Positions 22,795-34,370 of a stretch of 64,000 nucleotides of DNA are shown here, piece after piece. The notes under the pieces are model-generated. The model made no database searches, had not been told where the DNA came from, and worked only from the letters and a program-made list of their open reading frames with translations. The position numbers and the translations under genes were made by a program. The stretch's first letter is position 1. Every line of letters starts with the position of its first letter. The stretch comes from Spirodela intermedia (taxonomy: Eukaryota; Streptophyta; Magnoliopsida; Alismatales; Araceae): the NCBI GenBank assembly GCA_902729315.2, contig LR746275.1, positions 3,240,001-3,304,000 on the forward strand. The letters run 5' to 3'.

Positions 22795-23184
22795 AGGAGG
22801 GGAGCCATCTCCCCGCCTACAACAAATCCAATCCCTGTACTCTTTCGGAATGCTTCACTCATTCATGGGTACGAGTAGTACCCCTCATAATTACCACAAT
22901 TAGCATCATAATCTCTCCCCCCTCATACATTGGGTTACAAAAGAATATGCCATAAACCCCCTCCCACCCCCTTCTAATTACAGAAATAATCGGCAGTCAT
23001 CATCATCATCATCTTCTTCTTCTTCTTCCTAGGCGGCAACAAATTCATAGAAATGGGCATCTGAATCAATCGCAAAGTACAGCAGCATGGAGGGAAAAAA
23101 ACGGGCGATTACTCCCAGAACTCGCGATCAGCAGCTGTGGGGAGGCGTAAAAGAGGAGTCTTTACCCTTTTGGAGAGAGCTCGC
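22795..23184. other. Tail-to-tail spacer between PBCP (+) and mitoferrin (-)
   Basis: Only 390 bp separate the two stop codons, so the 3' UTRs probably meet or overlap. It contains a TCATCATCATC/TTCTTCTTC run near 22998-23030. No gene seen. Confidence 0.6.
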
Positions 23185-25428
23185 TCACTGGGTCCGGTCC
23201 CTGTTGTTGAGTTCTTGGAAGAAGGACTTGGATGACTCGTATGCTGACCAGCAGATGGCGGCGGCGGGCGCGTGGAAGAGCATCCGTGGCTTCCATCCTC
23301 TCATGAGCCCGCCATAGCCGTCCCTCTTCATTATAGCCCTCGCCACGGTCATTATCGAGCTGCTCGAGAATCTCTCACAGCCGCATACTCCCTGCATTAT
23401 TTTTTTATTTTTTTTCGGGGGGAGGAGGGGGGGGTCAAAAATAGGAAAAATAGGATCAATAAATGAAGAGACGAGTAGCTGGATCTTCTCCAACCCACCC
23501 ATTTACAGCCGTTGACCGTTTAACGAGAGGGAAAAAACGGCAGGGAGAATGATTATGATGACAGAACTAAATGACAGGGGAAGAAAAATAAGATAAAAGG
23601 GTTGACTCTGTGTGGGGAACCAGAGGAGCTCGTGGAAAAAATCCAAGGTTTTTGGGAAATCAGGAGTATTACGAGTTCACAGTTTCCATATTTTTTTGCC
23701 TCAAAGTCAACTGCAGAGACAGATGAACACAGAGAAAACTCTAAGAGAGGTAGGATCCATCCATTTTTTTCATCAAGAAACTAACATAGGATCTCTCCAT
23801 CGTTGACCTAGGATTTCAAACTATGCCCCGGTCTCTGAGCTCCACCCATCAAGCTCTCATAAGCTCTGGCTCCATCGCAGCAGCTGCAGCCAAGAAATTT
23901 ACAGATAAATTCACAGGGTTGTTGAAGAAGTTCCTAGTTCCTTGACCAGCTACAGCTCAATCTCTGCAATCCACTGAACAACCAATCACAGTTCATCGCT
24001 TCTTGCACTGCAGCCGCAACTAACTAAGCCTCAAAATCATCCCTCAAATCAAATAATTTCTTCATCAGAGTTCTTCTCGTCAGCTGGATTCTTCTCCTGC
24101 CTTCAATTTTCCGACTCCCCATCAAATCAAATTCTTCTTTTAATAATAATAATAATAATGAGCACCCTCCCCCCCTCCCCTTCCCTGCGCATCTACAATG
24201 CAATTCGCACGGGCTCAGTCCATAAACATACAGGAGCACCTCCCAAGAGTGGTCAGAAAATCGCTCAGGAAAGCTCCAGACTACACCGCTTAATCTTCAG
24301 ACAGATAAATCTCCAAACCACTGACAGATTAGAGGGAAACAGATCAAACGACCCAATTTGCAGAACCCCACACAGTCCCTCATAGCAGATCCTTTTTTTT
24401 CCATCCTCGGAATCAAAACCCCAACACATCTACAGGAGCTTGGAGATGAACCTCCCAACCACCACCAGAATGAAGGCATGGAATTAAATACCCCAGAGCC
24501 TCTGCAGCAGCTGTAAGCCCCTCATTGAACAAGAGAGCTAGGGATGAACCACTGCTTTCTATTCCCAATGATTTTGGCATTCACAGAGACAAGGTTTCTT
24601 CCACGGCAACACAAAATTGTAGGTATCGAACAGATGTGGAGAAGAAGAACGGACAGAGAGGTTCACCTGGCACTGCAATTGGGTCTTGATCACATCCAGA
24701 GGAGTGGTAACAGAAGCCGCCAATGCACCAGCCGCAGCTCCAGCGGTGGCGTGAACCACCAGGCTCCCATCATCGGCGCTGTCGGGGGAGACCTCCGTCA
24801 AGCCCCTCTTGGCCGCCTCGTAGGTGGCGAAGTGGACGGCGGTGAAGGGGGCGTTCATCACCACCGTGGTCCTGTAGGAGGCGTAGAAAGCCCGAAACCC
24901 TTCTTCTCTGAAGACCCTCCCCACACAATCGACAACCCCCTTGTAGGGGCTGCTCCTCAGCTGCAGGCGCTGCTTCACCGTGTCCATCGGCGTGAACACT
25001 GCGTCACTGGCCACCGTCGCGAGAACCCCCGAAGAGGCGTGGGCTACTGGGTTGTTGGGGTTCCCCCTGGAGAGGAACTCCTTGGAGATCTCGTAGACGG
25101 AGAAGTAGACAGCGTGGGCGGGGCCTGCGCCGAGGCCCATGGCGCCGATCCCGCGGTAGAACCCGAGGGGGCCCTCGGTCCTGAGGATGGAGGAGACGGC
25201 TTGGCGGAGGCTCAGAGAGGGCTGGCAGGGAGGGGCCTGGGCCTGCATACGAGTCTTCACGGTGTCGACGGGGAACATGGCGGTGTGTTCCACGAGCCCG
25301 GCGATGGACCCGGCCACCATGAACTGCCAGAAGGAGAGGCCGTCGTGGGCGACTGCTACCTCCACCGCAGGGCCGGGGGATGGCGGGAGAAGGTCCTGGG
25401 GATGGAATTTTGGGGAGGCGTCCGCCAT
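23185..25428 (-). CDS. MIT: Mitoferrin-like mitochondrial carrier (iron transporter), 322 aa, 2 exons
   Basis: Exon 1 is 25428-24667 and exon 2 is 23391-23185, joined in frame (969 bases) with a 1275-bp intron. Three mitochondrial carrier repeats are visible with signatures PVDTVK (53-58), PMDTVK (147-152) and PLDVIK (243-248). The protein matches plant mitoferrins MIT1/MIT2, inner-membrane carriers importing iron for Fe-S cluster and haem synthesis. The junction TQLQCQ/GVCGCERF and the RGWKPRMLFHAPAAAICWSAYE end are diagnostic. The frame stays open upstream to 25557, but the start at 25428 (MADASPKFHPQDLLP) gives the usual short N terminus; the 43-residue extension would be unusual for carriers. 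The intron has only short chance frames. Confidence 0.95.
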
Positions 25429-25813
25429 GGACCCCGCGGAGAGAGATATCCTCCTTGCGCTAAGGGCACCAAAAGGAATCAGGTTCCAGGAGGAACTGCA
25501 GCCATACAACAGACTACCCGCCCTCCGCCCCCTGCTAGAGAGAGAGAGAGATGACACGGAAAGGCGAAGATCGAAGCGTCGCGGGAGAGAAAGAGAGGAA
25601 CTTTGCTCAGAGACCTAGGAATAGAGCCCGCCGCCCCCCCCGCCCCAAACCTTCTTCCGCCCCGTTGAGAATCAATTTTTTCTATTAGCAAAAATATATA
25701 TAAATACTAAGCATGATTTCATCATCCTCACCGATAAATTAAATGGGGGAAATCGTCATTTACTAACTTGGTGACTACTAACCACGACCCATCCAGAGAT
25801 ATCAGGTGTGGGA

Positions 25814-25839
25814 AGAGAGAGAGAGAGAGAGAGAGAGAG
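25814..25839. repeat. (GA)n microsatellite upstream of mitoferrin
   Basis: GA run about 390 bp upstream of the mitoferrin start codon. Confidence 0.9.
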
Positions 25840-26147
25840 CGTGAATTGCCCAAATTAGGAACTGAATGGGCTCAAGCCCAACCCATCTCATGGACTATGC
25901 TTGCTGATCACAACAAATGGGCAATTTTTAATGTGGTCAACGGAGAATATAATATAAACTTGTGATAATATAATACAATTATGAAAATCATCAGTTGGGT
26001 CTACGCTAAATATCTAACTAGATGTCAAGATGCGCGCCCGAACAGATCAGAACGTCAAACGCTGGTTCGCAGGCAATAAGAGACAGATGGCCGTTCTCGG
26101 GCTAACTGCCGGCCATGCGCATCCCCCATGAGACAACGAGACCACAG

Positions 26148-26149
<2 letters not shown>

Positions 26150-26188
<39 letters not shown>
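26150..26188. repeat. (CT)n microsatellite
   Basis: CT run in the spacer between mitoferrin and the TAF15-like gene; on the minus strand it reads as GA. Confidence 0.9.
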
Positions 26189-26189
<1 letters not shown>

Positions 26190-27164
26190 GATCCTTTGGT
26201 ACCACGAGAGGCCGCCGGCGTGAAAGGGCACGGCTCCTGCTGTGAAGTCTCCTCCTTCCCACAGCCACCGCCCAAGTCAGATTCCGCCACATCGGGCTGC
26301 CACCCAGGTTACCGAGCATCATCCTCAACAGAGAGGGCGGTTGACTTTGCCCTCATAGTACCCAAGAACATCAGTCAACGACCCTGGCTCCACAAGCATA
26401 GATAGCATCAGATTATTATACCGGGCTAATCATACGGACGAAAAAGACAGAACAAAAACCACGGAAACCATGAGACCGCCGCCAAAAAAACACCAGAAAC
26501 CACACCTCCTCCCTACTCCAGATTCAAAGAACCTCCCCCCACCCCAAGATGGCAACTTTCAGGAGCAGATTGGGGCTGCTAGAGGCGATGATGCCTTCTT
26601 CCCCGGCCTTCTTCCACCACCAATAACAAGGGGAAAGAACCCTCAAGGGACCCATCCATCCATCCATGGCAGAGAGAAGCTCCATCCTAAAGGCGTTGAC
26701 TGATCAAAGGACAACAGCAGGAGGAGGAGGAGGAGGAAGAGTTGGAGCAAGCAAAAGGGCTCTGCGTGGGTTTCTACAGCTTGAAGAATATTCAGATGAG
26801 GATTGAAAAAGTAAAAAGAAAAAAAAAAAAAAAAAAGGAAGATTTAAAATGATGGATCAGAGATATGAAGGCAGTGGGGAGAAGAACTGCACTCACCTGA
26901 AAAACAATGCCTCAAACGCATCGGCAATTCGAAGATTATGCTCACCTTCCTCTATAAAACATGCACACGGTGCAAGATAAGATTAATCTCATGTTCTTCG
27001 ATATGTAAAAGATCCCCAGCATTTGTAAAGAGTTCCCGGTTCACTGAGAAAGAGTCTGCAAGACCTACCTTAGCCATTTTGTTCGACTACAACCAATGAA
27101 AAGGGATAGAAATGTTTCTCTAGGATCACACTTTTTCGTGTTTTTAGTACATTTTCGGCGCGCT

Positions 27165-30100
27165 TCAGTATGGCCGGGATCGTTGCCCGCCATGGTGGTG
27201 CCTGTCGGGCCCAGAGCCTCCGTCGTTGTACTGGTCTCTGCGTCTGTCCCTGCCGCCACCGTAACCACCTCTGCCTCCTCTGCACCAAAAGACGATGGCA
27301 GATTCAGTTCGAGAGTAGAACCAGATTTCATACAAGAAACAGGGCAAAGGGTTCGAGTAATCCGATCATCTTATGCTAGATTTACAGCATACAAAGTGTG
27401 AGAAAGGGGGGGGATGACGAAAATAATCAAGAACAGTCTTCAATTTCTTCTTTTTTTTACTCTCAACTTTTGCAAGCTTATTAAAAAAATACACACCTTC
27501 ACCCGTGATTTAAAAAAATACAAGGGAAAACTGACGAAAATAAATTATAATAGTTGTATAATATCTTTTCAGGCCATTTCTTATTAATCTATTTCAGAGA
27601 CATGGAACGAAAGATTATGCAGTCTCCGATGGATTCCAATCTAGTTTCAGCAAATCATTGATCTTCAAATGCACGGTTTGTATTTGAAATATCATCCGGA
27701 TTTGATCTCAGAGCACGATTAGGACTTCGAAATCGAGCATCCAAAATAAATCTAGCCGCCGCAGCAACATCTACTGAGGAAGTAGCACCGGGAGTACAAC
27801 ATCCATGCAAAGATGTACAATCAGGCAGGTAAAGGGACCCCAACACGTATGCTTCAGAACATATCCCGGAAATAGCCGAAATAAGGGCAATGCATATCAA
27901 CTTAAAAATCAATTTTATCCATGCCCAAATGCACAATATATAGACCCAAAATAGGAATTGTGACCCAAATGCACAATATAGCTAAATGGTCGTCATGGGG
28001 AACTTAGCTTCCGTTTGGGTATGCTTTGCTAGGATTCTTCTGTTGCATGTCCAGCTCTTTCTGGAAAAAGTATTATCCTCTATACATATGAGGTTGGCAG
28101 TGAGCTGGGTGCACCTAGGACGGCGGAATGCTAGGAACCAGGCCCATCTCGTACAACAGGCAAAGTCATTCATTTTAAGAGATTCCTCTGTGAAAGTTTA
28201 ATCCTCAATCCGCCTCAACTGAGCGTTTTGGTAAATCATGGATTCTGTGGAGTAGAAGGAGGTCCCCCTCATAACATATGCGCCATGCGCCCCCTGAAGT
28301 GGAAAAAGAGAAGAGTGACTAGCTGGGTAGTGCCTCGGATTGGACACATTCTAAGAGGAACGGACTGTGAGAAAGTGGGCATCCCCGAGTGGAGAGTGGA
28401 CCTAGGGTTTTGTTCTACATTTGACAGTAGATAATAGACCTGAGAATAATATAAGAGCTAACAATGCGAGATCGATATCATCTAACATCTCCCCAAGATC
28501 AATGCTCTCTAATTGGATGGCTTCACTCTCACCAATATCAAAAGCAGCAAGGGGCCGCTGACCATTTTGCCATCAGAGGCGTCAGCGACCTTAAATCAAT
28601 ATTTGGCTACAACTAGCTGGCAGAAACTAGCATCAGACGTGGAATTATAATTCAGGAAAGACATTATATTTCATAATTGCCCAGCATCTCCAAAGATACA
28701 CGTACATAATAACTAAACATATTATGTACATAATAGAAATACATTTACAACTATTTTACTTGGACTATGAGGACAGTAACTCTATCCAAGTCCACGAACC
28801 TATACTGCAAACTTTATTTTTCTTCTCTTTGGTTGTCATCTAAACAATCAGCTCACAATAATAATGAACCAATTCCTGGCCACAGACGAATCTCATGAGG
28901 AGAAAACTCTTCAGACACAAATCCGGGTCCAGAAACAGAAGTTCCAGTTGAATCCATCTGACGCTACAAATCAAACGTGAGACAGGCCCATTTATAACTA
29001 TGAAATAAACCATTGTGTCTCTCCACGGTACCAACCATTAACAAGATCAAACATTTTCTACACCATATATGTTTCTTTTGAGAGGGACTTGTCGTTGGAA
29101 TCTGAACACGACTAGTGACAGAGGAAGCACAAAGAACCTCGTAAAACCCTGCAGGAGCACGCATCTAACTGGAGCCACACACTAGGGGCTTTAATATGGC
29201 AAGAAATAATACTGACATTTTGTTACACGTGCAGCTTCTGGAACTTTGTGCAATCAAAGACTACACAATCTAATAAAAATGTTCATGATGACAACTTTTC
29301 ATGCATCCATCAAAAATATAATTGTTTTCTGTCCAGATCCAAATCAAAACTAGCACATGACCATAACAATAAGAAACGAAAAGGAACGAAGCATGAATTG
29401 CACCACATCCAAAAAAGTCAGTACTCCACATAAACTTTAAAGGTATCATTTACATCACAATCTTGCGTAAGAGCAGTTAGCTCCTACGCGAACTGTCACA
29501 TGATCTCAGTGACATGCCATGTGATCGAAATGAATTCAAAATTGATGGGAGCCAAGAAAAATGAACGAGAAGATGAGAAAAACCTCTAAGAGATGAGTCA
29601 ACGATGCCCAAACACAGAACCATGCCACTCGTGCATAAAAATATCTAAACAAATGGAAAACCAGAACCATGATGCAAAACTTAAAGCATTAATTATGAAG
29701 CCTTTACTGCATGGAGTTAAATTCCACGTTTTCATAACATTGCCAATATGGATCTATTGTAACATTTTCTGAAATCCGAAACAAACCCTTCAATGATTAC
29801 CGCCTATCTTAACTTTGTCAAACTAAAAGATTACAATATACATAGCCTCGCACATGAATCGTGTTAATGAACGAATACTCAGACTTTTCACACGCATCAA
29901 GAAACAGTAATGTCATCAAGGGCATTTTTCTCAGAAATCATGAATACACAGCGAAGGATAAGACCAAGAATTGAATGCGTGTTTGATGCTTTAGAGTTTT
30001 TACCCATGACCATAAGCAGGAGCTCTAGGTGCTGATTTTTCGGCCATTGCGACACCAATTTGATAGCCCCTCATGTCATAATCTAATAAAGGAAATATAT

Positions 30101-32563
30101 CTTAAGTTAGGCAATGCTTGGTGGTTCCACCTACCCTACATGACAAGCTTTGCTATCTACTTACTGTTAAAAAACCCTCCAGCAGAGTGTGCAGCAGATG
30201 GATCCTCATAGGACAGACATGCATCTCCTTTATTCTTACCATCATCGTCAGTGTATATCTTTATATTCCATGGCCACTGATCCTTGTAACCACGTTTCTG
30301 CTTGATCCTTCCAACCTAGAAATAATGTAAAGAAAACACATAAAAATATTAGAGAATGATAGAGCAAATCAATGAAATAGTATTCATCCAGAGAGCAAAC
30401 AAATGAAACTTGAATGTGTATTCCTTTAATGTTCAAACAAAGGCTCCAAATAAAGGGTCAATCAAATCAATCAGACCAGCGGAAAAGCACCCAAGGAAAA
30501 ATGCAGATGACATGAAACTCGAAAAGAATACGCTTGATAGGAGTTTGTGATGCCTTCAGTTCATTGGCAACAGGAGTTGTGTAATTTTCTGCAGTGAAAA
30601 AGTCTAGAATAACATACGATTGAGGAAACACATTCAAGAAATATGCCACAAAACATTTGAGAAATATTCATAGGAAGAAAACTAACAACTTTTAAAAGGA
30701 CCTATTGTAGACAGAATGAAGAATAAGCTAAATGTAATTTAAATTTTATGAAAAAGAGGGACGTAACAGAAATAAAAAAAAATAGTGGAAGCATCAAAAA
30801 GCTTAGAAAAGAGAAATATCTTTTCTGACTCGGAAAGGAATCCCTGGAGTAGCAGCATCAAAAACAGGTACAGTACGTAAAATCATTTGGCATAGTTTTA
30901 AAAAGTGCGAAACAAAACAAGAAGATATTTTATTACGATACAATTTACAAATTTCGAATGGGGCAAAGAAAGAAATTAGGAAGACAGAATGGGACTTGAA
31001 GACAAGCATGAAAGAAGTTGAAGCAGCAGTTAATGGTGTAAAATGTCGAACATAAATATGGTATACGATAGCACCCAATAGTGTAGTGGCTCATGTCTTC
31101 GAGAATCATTAGATCAGATGAGAAAGACAATGATGACTCTAAGGCTGGTAGATAGAAAGCATGGTAAGAAATAGAAACCTCATCAAACAAACAGACAGTA
31201 AGGAAGATAAGAAATTTTACCTGTCCAATGCCTCCAAAAAGATCCCTTAGCTCCTCAGTGGTGACATCTGGTGGCAAATTTGAAATATAAATTCGTGAAT
31301 TGTCGCAAGTTTCATCGCAGTTCTCATCACACTGCTTGATCTTTGTTGAGGACTCAACGGGAGCAGAACCATATCCACCACTGCCACCACCCCTACCACC
31401 GCCATACGGTGGGCCGCCCCCACCAGCATCTGGTCTGGGAGCTGGCCTAGAAGCAAATCCACCATTGTATCCAGAAGCTGGAGCGCCTCCTCGACTTCCA
31501 GAACCGTCACCAGCATAAACGTTTGGAGGCGGTGCACCATATGTCGGAGGATATGGACTGGGACCACCGTAGCTAGGCTGTGACGGTACGGGCTCCGAAC
31601 CATAGCTAGCGCTCCCACCATAGGCATTCGGAGCAGGGGGGTAGCTCCCAGCTGGGCCTCCATATGAAACCGGACCAGGTGGAGGAACTTGACCATAACT
31701 GCTATCGTCTCTTCCTTGGCTATTTCCATAAGAGCTTCCTCTTTCTCCACTGTCTTCCTGACTCCCTCCGTAACCACCACCACTACCACCTCCCCTACTA
31801 TATCCCCCACTACCGTCGTAATCACCACGGCCCCTACTAGAATAACCATCACTTCCCCCAACAGGTCTGCTAGTATAGCCACCACCTCCCCCTCCCCCTC
31901 CACCTCCACCACCTCCTCCTCCACGGTTAAAGCCACCGCCGCCACCTCCACCACTGCCAGGGTTCGGAGCACCACACTTATTACACTCAGTTCTTCTAGC
32001 AAAATTCACGTTACCACAACTGTTCACGTAGAAGATGCATTTGACAATTTGAATATTTCGCTACACTAGCAGAGTCAAGAAAACGAACAACCCGAAACGG
32101 GAAAAAGGCATACTTTGCATCTGGGCAAACCCAGTCTCCTTCTCGCCCAGCGCGACCGCCGCCGCGACCCCCGCCGCCGCCACCACCGCGGTATCCTCGA
32201 TCGCCACCTTGATATCCGGCGCCGCTACCTCGATCGCCGCCTTGATACCCACCCCCGCTCCCTCTGTCGCCGCCTTGATACCCACCCCCACTCCCTCTGT
32301 CGCCGCCTTGATATCCACCGCCACCATACCCACGGCCACCCCCTGCAAACAAGAATCTCAGCGACCATCCCCAGATCGTCCCATCGAGCGCTTAACCAGA
32401 AAACAAATGAAAAAAAAAAGAAAAGGGAACAGAGGAGCGAACCGCGACTTCTGCCGCCCTGCGGGTTCCCGTATCTGCCGCCACCTCTATCGTACCCGCC
32501 ACCACCACCTCCCCGCGGCGGAGGACCGACGTCGTCTCCGACGGCACCGTACGCGCCAGACAT
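27165..32563 (-). CDS. TAF15B: TAF15/FUS-like RNA-binding protein (RGG-rich, RanBP2 zinc finger, RRM), 497 aa, 6 exons
   Basis: Exons: 32563-32443, 32342-32114, 32019-31221, 30315-30165, 30082-30004, 27279-27165; 1494 bases in frame. Order of parts: Gly/Arg-rich N terminus with four GYQGGDRGSG-type units; a RanBP2 zinc finger with Trp111, Cys113, Cys118, Asn122, Cys129 and Cys132; a long Gly/Tyr/Ser/Pro low-complexity region; an RRM from about 358 with RNP2 IYISNL (360-365) and RNP1 KGDACLSY (412-419); and a short RGG/GGR tail. This is the FET family layout, closest to Arabidopsis TAF15b, a nuclear protein in transcription and RNA processing; such low-complexity parts can drive condensates. 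Intron 5 is 2.7 kb and holds a compositionally odd segment. Frames on the opposite strand in exon 3 are shadows of Gly codons. Confidence 0.92.
32200..32332 (-). repeat. 33-bp coding minisatellite in TAF15-like exon 2
   Basis: Four consecutive 33-bp units encode variants of GGYQGGDRGSG in the RGG region. The two units nearest the 5' end are almost identical, while the last ones carry GAT for GAC and a GAG variant, indicating a stepwise expansion. Confidence 0.85.
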
Positions 32564-32710
32564 GATCTAGGGTTTCCTCTCCGACGACAAAGCTATCTCC
32601 TGATCGACGAATGGGCAGCACGAAAGCTGAAGACGACTAAGAAATGGCCTCCCAGAGGGTACAACAAAATCGGATCCAATAACCGGGAAACCGCCTCGAC
32701 CCACCCGGTA

Positions 32711-32718
32711 TTTATACG
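32711..32718 (-). promoter_or_regulatory. Probable TATA box of the TAF15-like gene (TATAAATA)
   Basis: On the minus strand TATAAATA lies about 148 bp upstream of the ATG at 32563, a plausible distance for a short 5' UTR. Confidence 0.55.
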
Positions 32719-33067
32719 AGCCGCACGATCGTCATCGGTCGGTTCGAGAATCCTTTCGCAGGATCCGCTTACAAAAAAGTATAAACCTAAATAAATTATG
32801 TGCAATGCTAAATATAAATTAACTTTATTCTGACGAGTTTTTATACATAAGAAGGCATTTAGCGTTTGGTAATGGGCTTTGAACGTACTTTGTCAATTTG
32901 GCCCGACCCATTGACATCCTTATAAGCCCATGTCCCAGCCCATTTCATCCAGTATTGCCCCAGGCTATAATGGACTCATATTGGGCCTAAGCTTCGGCCT
33001 GATGACCCCCGCACAGAGGTACGCAGAATCATCTAACCGTGATTGAATATCCGCCGTCTGATTACTA

Positions 33068-33071
<4 letters not shown>

Positions 33072-33101
<30 letters not shown>
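33072..33101. repeat. (CT)n microsatellite
   Basis: CT run in the spacer between the TAF15-like gene and ferritin. Confidence 0.9.
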
Positions 33102-33105
<4 letters not shown>

Positions 33106-34126
33106 CATATACATATCATTTCCTCAATTATTTATCGACCGCCTATTACTTAAATCATCTTTGTTGTGTCCCCACACTTTTTATTAATGCCTTTATACTT
33201 TTGCCGTTATTATACACAAATCCTCATCACCGGCATTATCGCCTAGTGGCATATTATATAAAAGCCTCATCAAAACAGCCACTGTCACCACCAACCTCAC
33301 CATTAGGTCCTTCAAAAGTCCTCATTTGTTCGGCTAATAACCTCATCACCACCAGTAGCGTCGTTGCCGCCTCGACTAATTACACTAAAGTCATCGGCTA
33401 ATTATTCAAAATACATTATTATCCTCATAATTCGCTAAATTGTTAATTTATGCAATTTATTCAGAAGAGGGGCGGGGAAGAGGGTCCCCCCATCTGAGGC
33501 GGGCTTATCCCCTTTGTCTTCTTCCTCGCTGCCGGTGCCTTCACCGGTTGCAGAAGCCCCAGCGTCTGGGCATCGCTGAGCTGTTCTCCACGTGAACGAG
33601 CCGACGGCCGTGCGTCCTCCGGAGGAGAGAGGAAGAGAGGAAGGAGATCTCTTCTTCGGCCAGCTAACTAGGAAGACGACAGAGAGCTGAGTGGAATATG
33701 GCCTTCATGGCCACGGAGAGCTGCCATTTCTCTTTCCTGTCCATGGCAGAAGTTTGAATGCTGATAGTGACGCGAGTGGATCGCTTTTCCCCGGTGGCGG
33801 AGGCATATCCACGAGGGGCGCGCGGCGGCCACGCGCGTCGCCGGGATTCCTCCGCCGCGGGGTCAATTTCGGCAACCCGTCGTCGCGCGTTCCTCCTCTC
33901 TCGTCTCATCTCTCCGTCGTTGACTGGTCTCTTCCTTCCTGGGGAGGGATTGGGGTTAGTTTCTCGTTCGACAGTGGAAAGCTTGCGCAGATCGGCGGTG
34001 ATCGGAGGGGTAAGAGAGGAAATCTGTGAGAGTTATAGGGTTTGGAATATGCAGGCCGGGGGGAAAGAGCAAGGTAGAAAAAGGGGAGGATACTTTTAGG
34101 GTTCCTGATCCATGGCGGTGGGACGG

Positions 34127-34140
34127 CACGAGCCTTCCAC
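34127..34140 (+). promoter_or_regulatory. Iron-dependent regulatory sequence (IDRS-like) of ferritin
   Basis: CACGAGCCTTCCAC differs at one base from the consensus CACGAGSCCNCCAC described for maize ZmFer1 and Arabidopsis AtFer1, where it represses ferritin transcription under low iron. It lies 231-244 bp before the ATG and about 90 bp before the TATA-like box, as expected. Function is inferred from the match and position. Confidence 0.75.
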
Positions 34141-34171
34141 ACGCATATCCGAGAGGGCGAACCAGAGCTGT

Positions 34172-34180
34172 ACACGTGTC
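34172..34180 (+). promoter_or_regulatory. G-box / ABRE-like element (ACACGTGTC)
   Basis: CACGTG core at 34173-34178 within ACACGTGTC, an ABRE-type bZIP/bHLH site, 32 bp downstream of the IDRS-like sequence in the ferritin promoter. Some plant ferritins respond to ABA, so it may add hormone control. Confidence 0.5.
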
Positions 34181-34229
34181 GGCTTCTGACGCCCCACATC
34201 CTCCTCCTCCCTCCCTCCCTCCCTCCCTC

Positions 34230-34235
34230 TATATC
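34230..34235 (+). promoter_or_regulatory. Possible TATA box of ferritin (TATATC)
   Basis: CTCTATATCTAAG follows a CCCT repeat and lies about 136 bp before the ATG. It is an imperfect TATA box. Confidence 0.4.
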
Positions 34236-34370
34236 TAAGTGCCTCCCTTCCCCATTTCCACCCAGGCGAGCTCTACGGATCCATCCCTCTCCTCTCCTCG
34301 CCGACATTCCTGAGTCCTGTTGTGTAGTCTTTCTCCTATCCTGGTGGGCGAACGCACACGGAGAGGCGCC

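Larger units (their letters stand above)
25429..27164. other. Mitoferrin promoter and TAF15-like 3' flank
   Basis: About 1.7 kb with no supported gene. It holds GA (25814-25839) and CT (26150-26188) tracts, a GGA-repeat near 26720 and an A-run near 26820-26836. Frames in 26047-26405 are translations through the CT tract and look non-coding. Confidence 0.6.
32564..34370. other. Divergent promoter region between the TAF15-like gene (-) and ferritin (+)
   Basis: About 1.8 kb. The TAF15 side has a TATA box; the middle has a CT tract (33072-33101). A GC-rich block at 33465-34030 has frames of 80-130 codons in several phases on both strands that I cannot assign to a family; it may be an unannotated transcript leader. 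The ferritin side holds an iron-response element, an ABRE/G-box and a TATA-like box. Confidence 0.5.

Noticed and set aside
24544-25554. 336-codon plus-strand open frame
   Set aside because: Antisense shadow of mitoferrin exon 1; His/Gly/Arg-rich translation without domain.
31247-32002. 251-codon minus-strand frame overlapping TAF15-like exon 3
   Set aside because: Out-of-frame reading of Gly/Tyr codons; the frame with the zinc finger and RRM is the real one.
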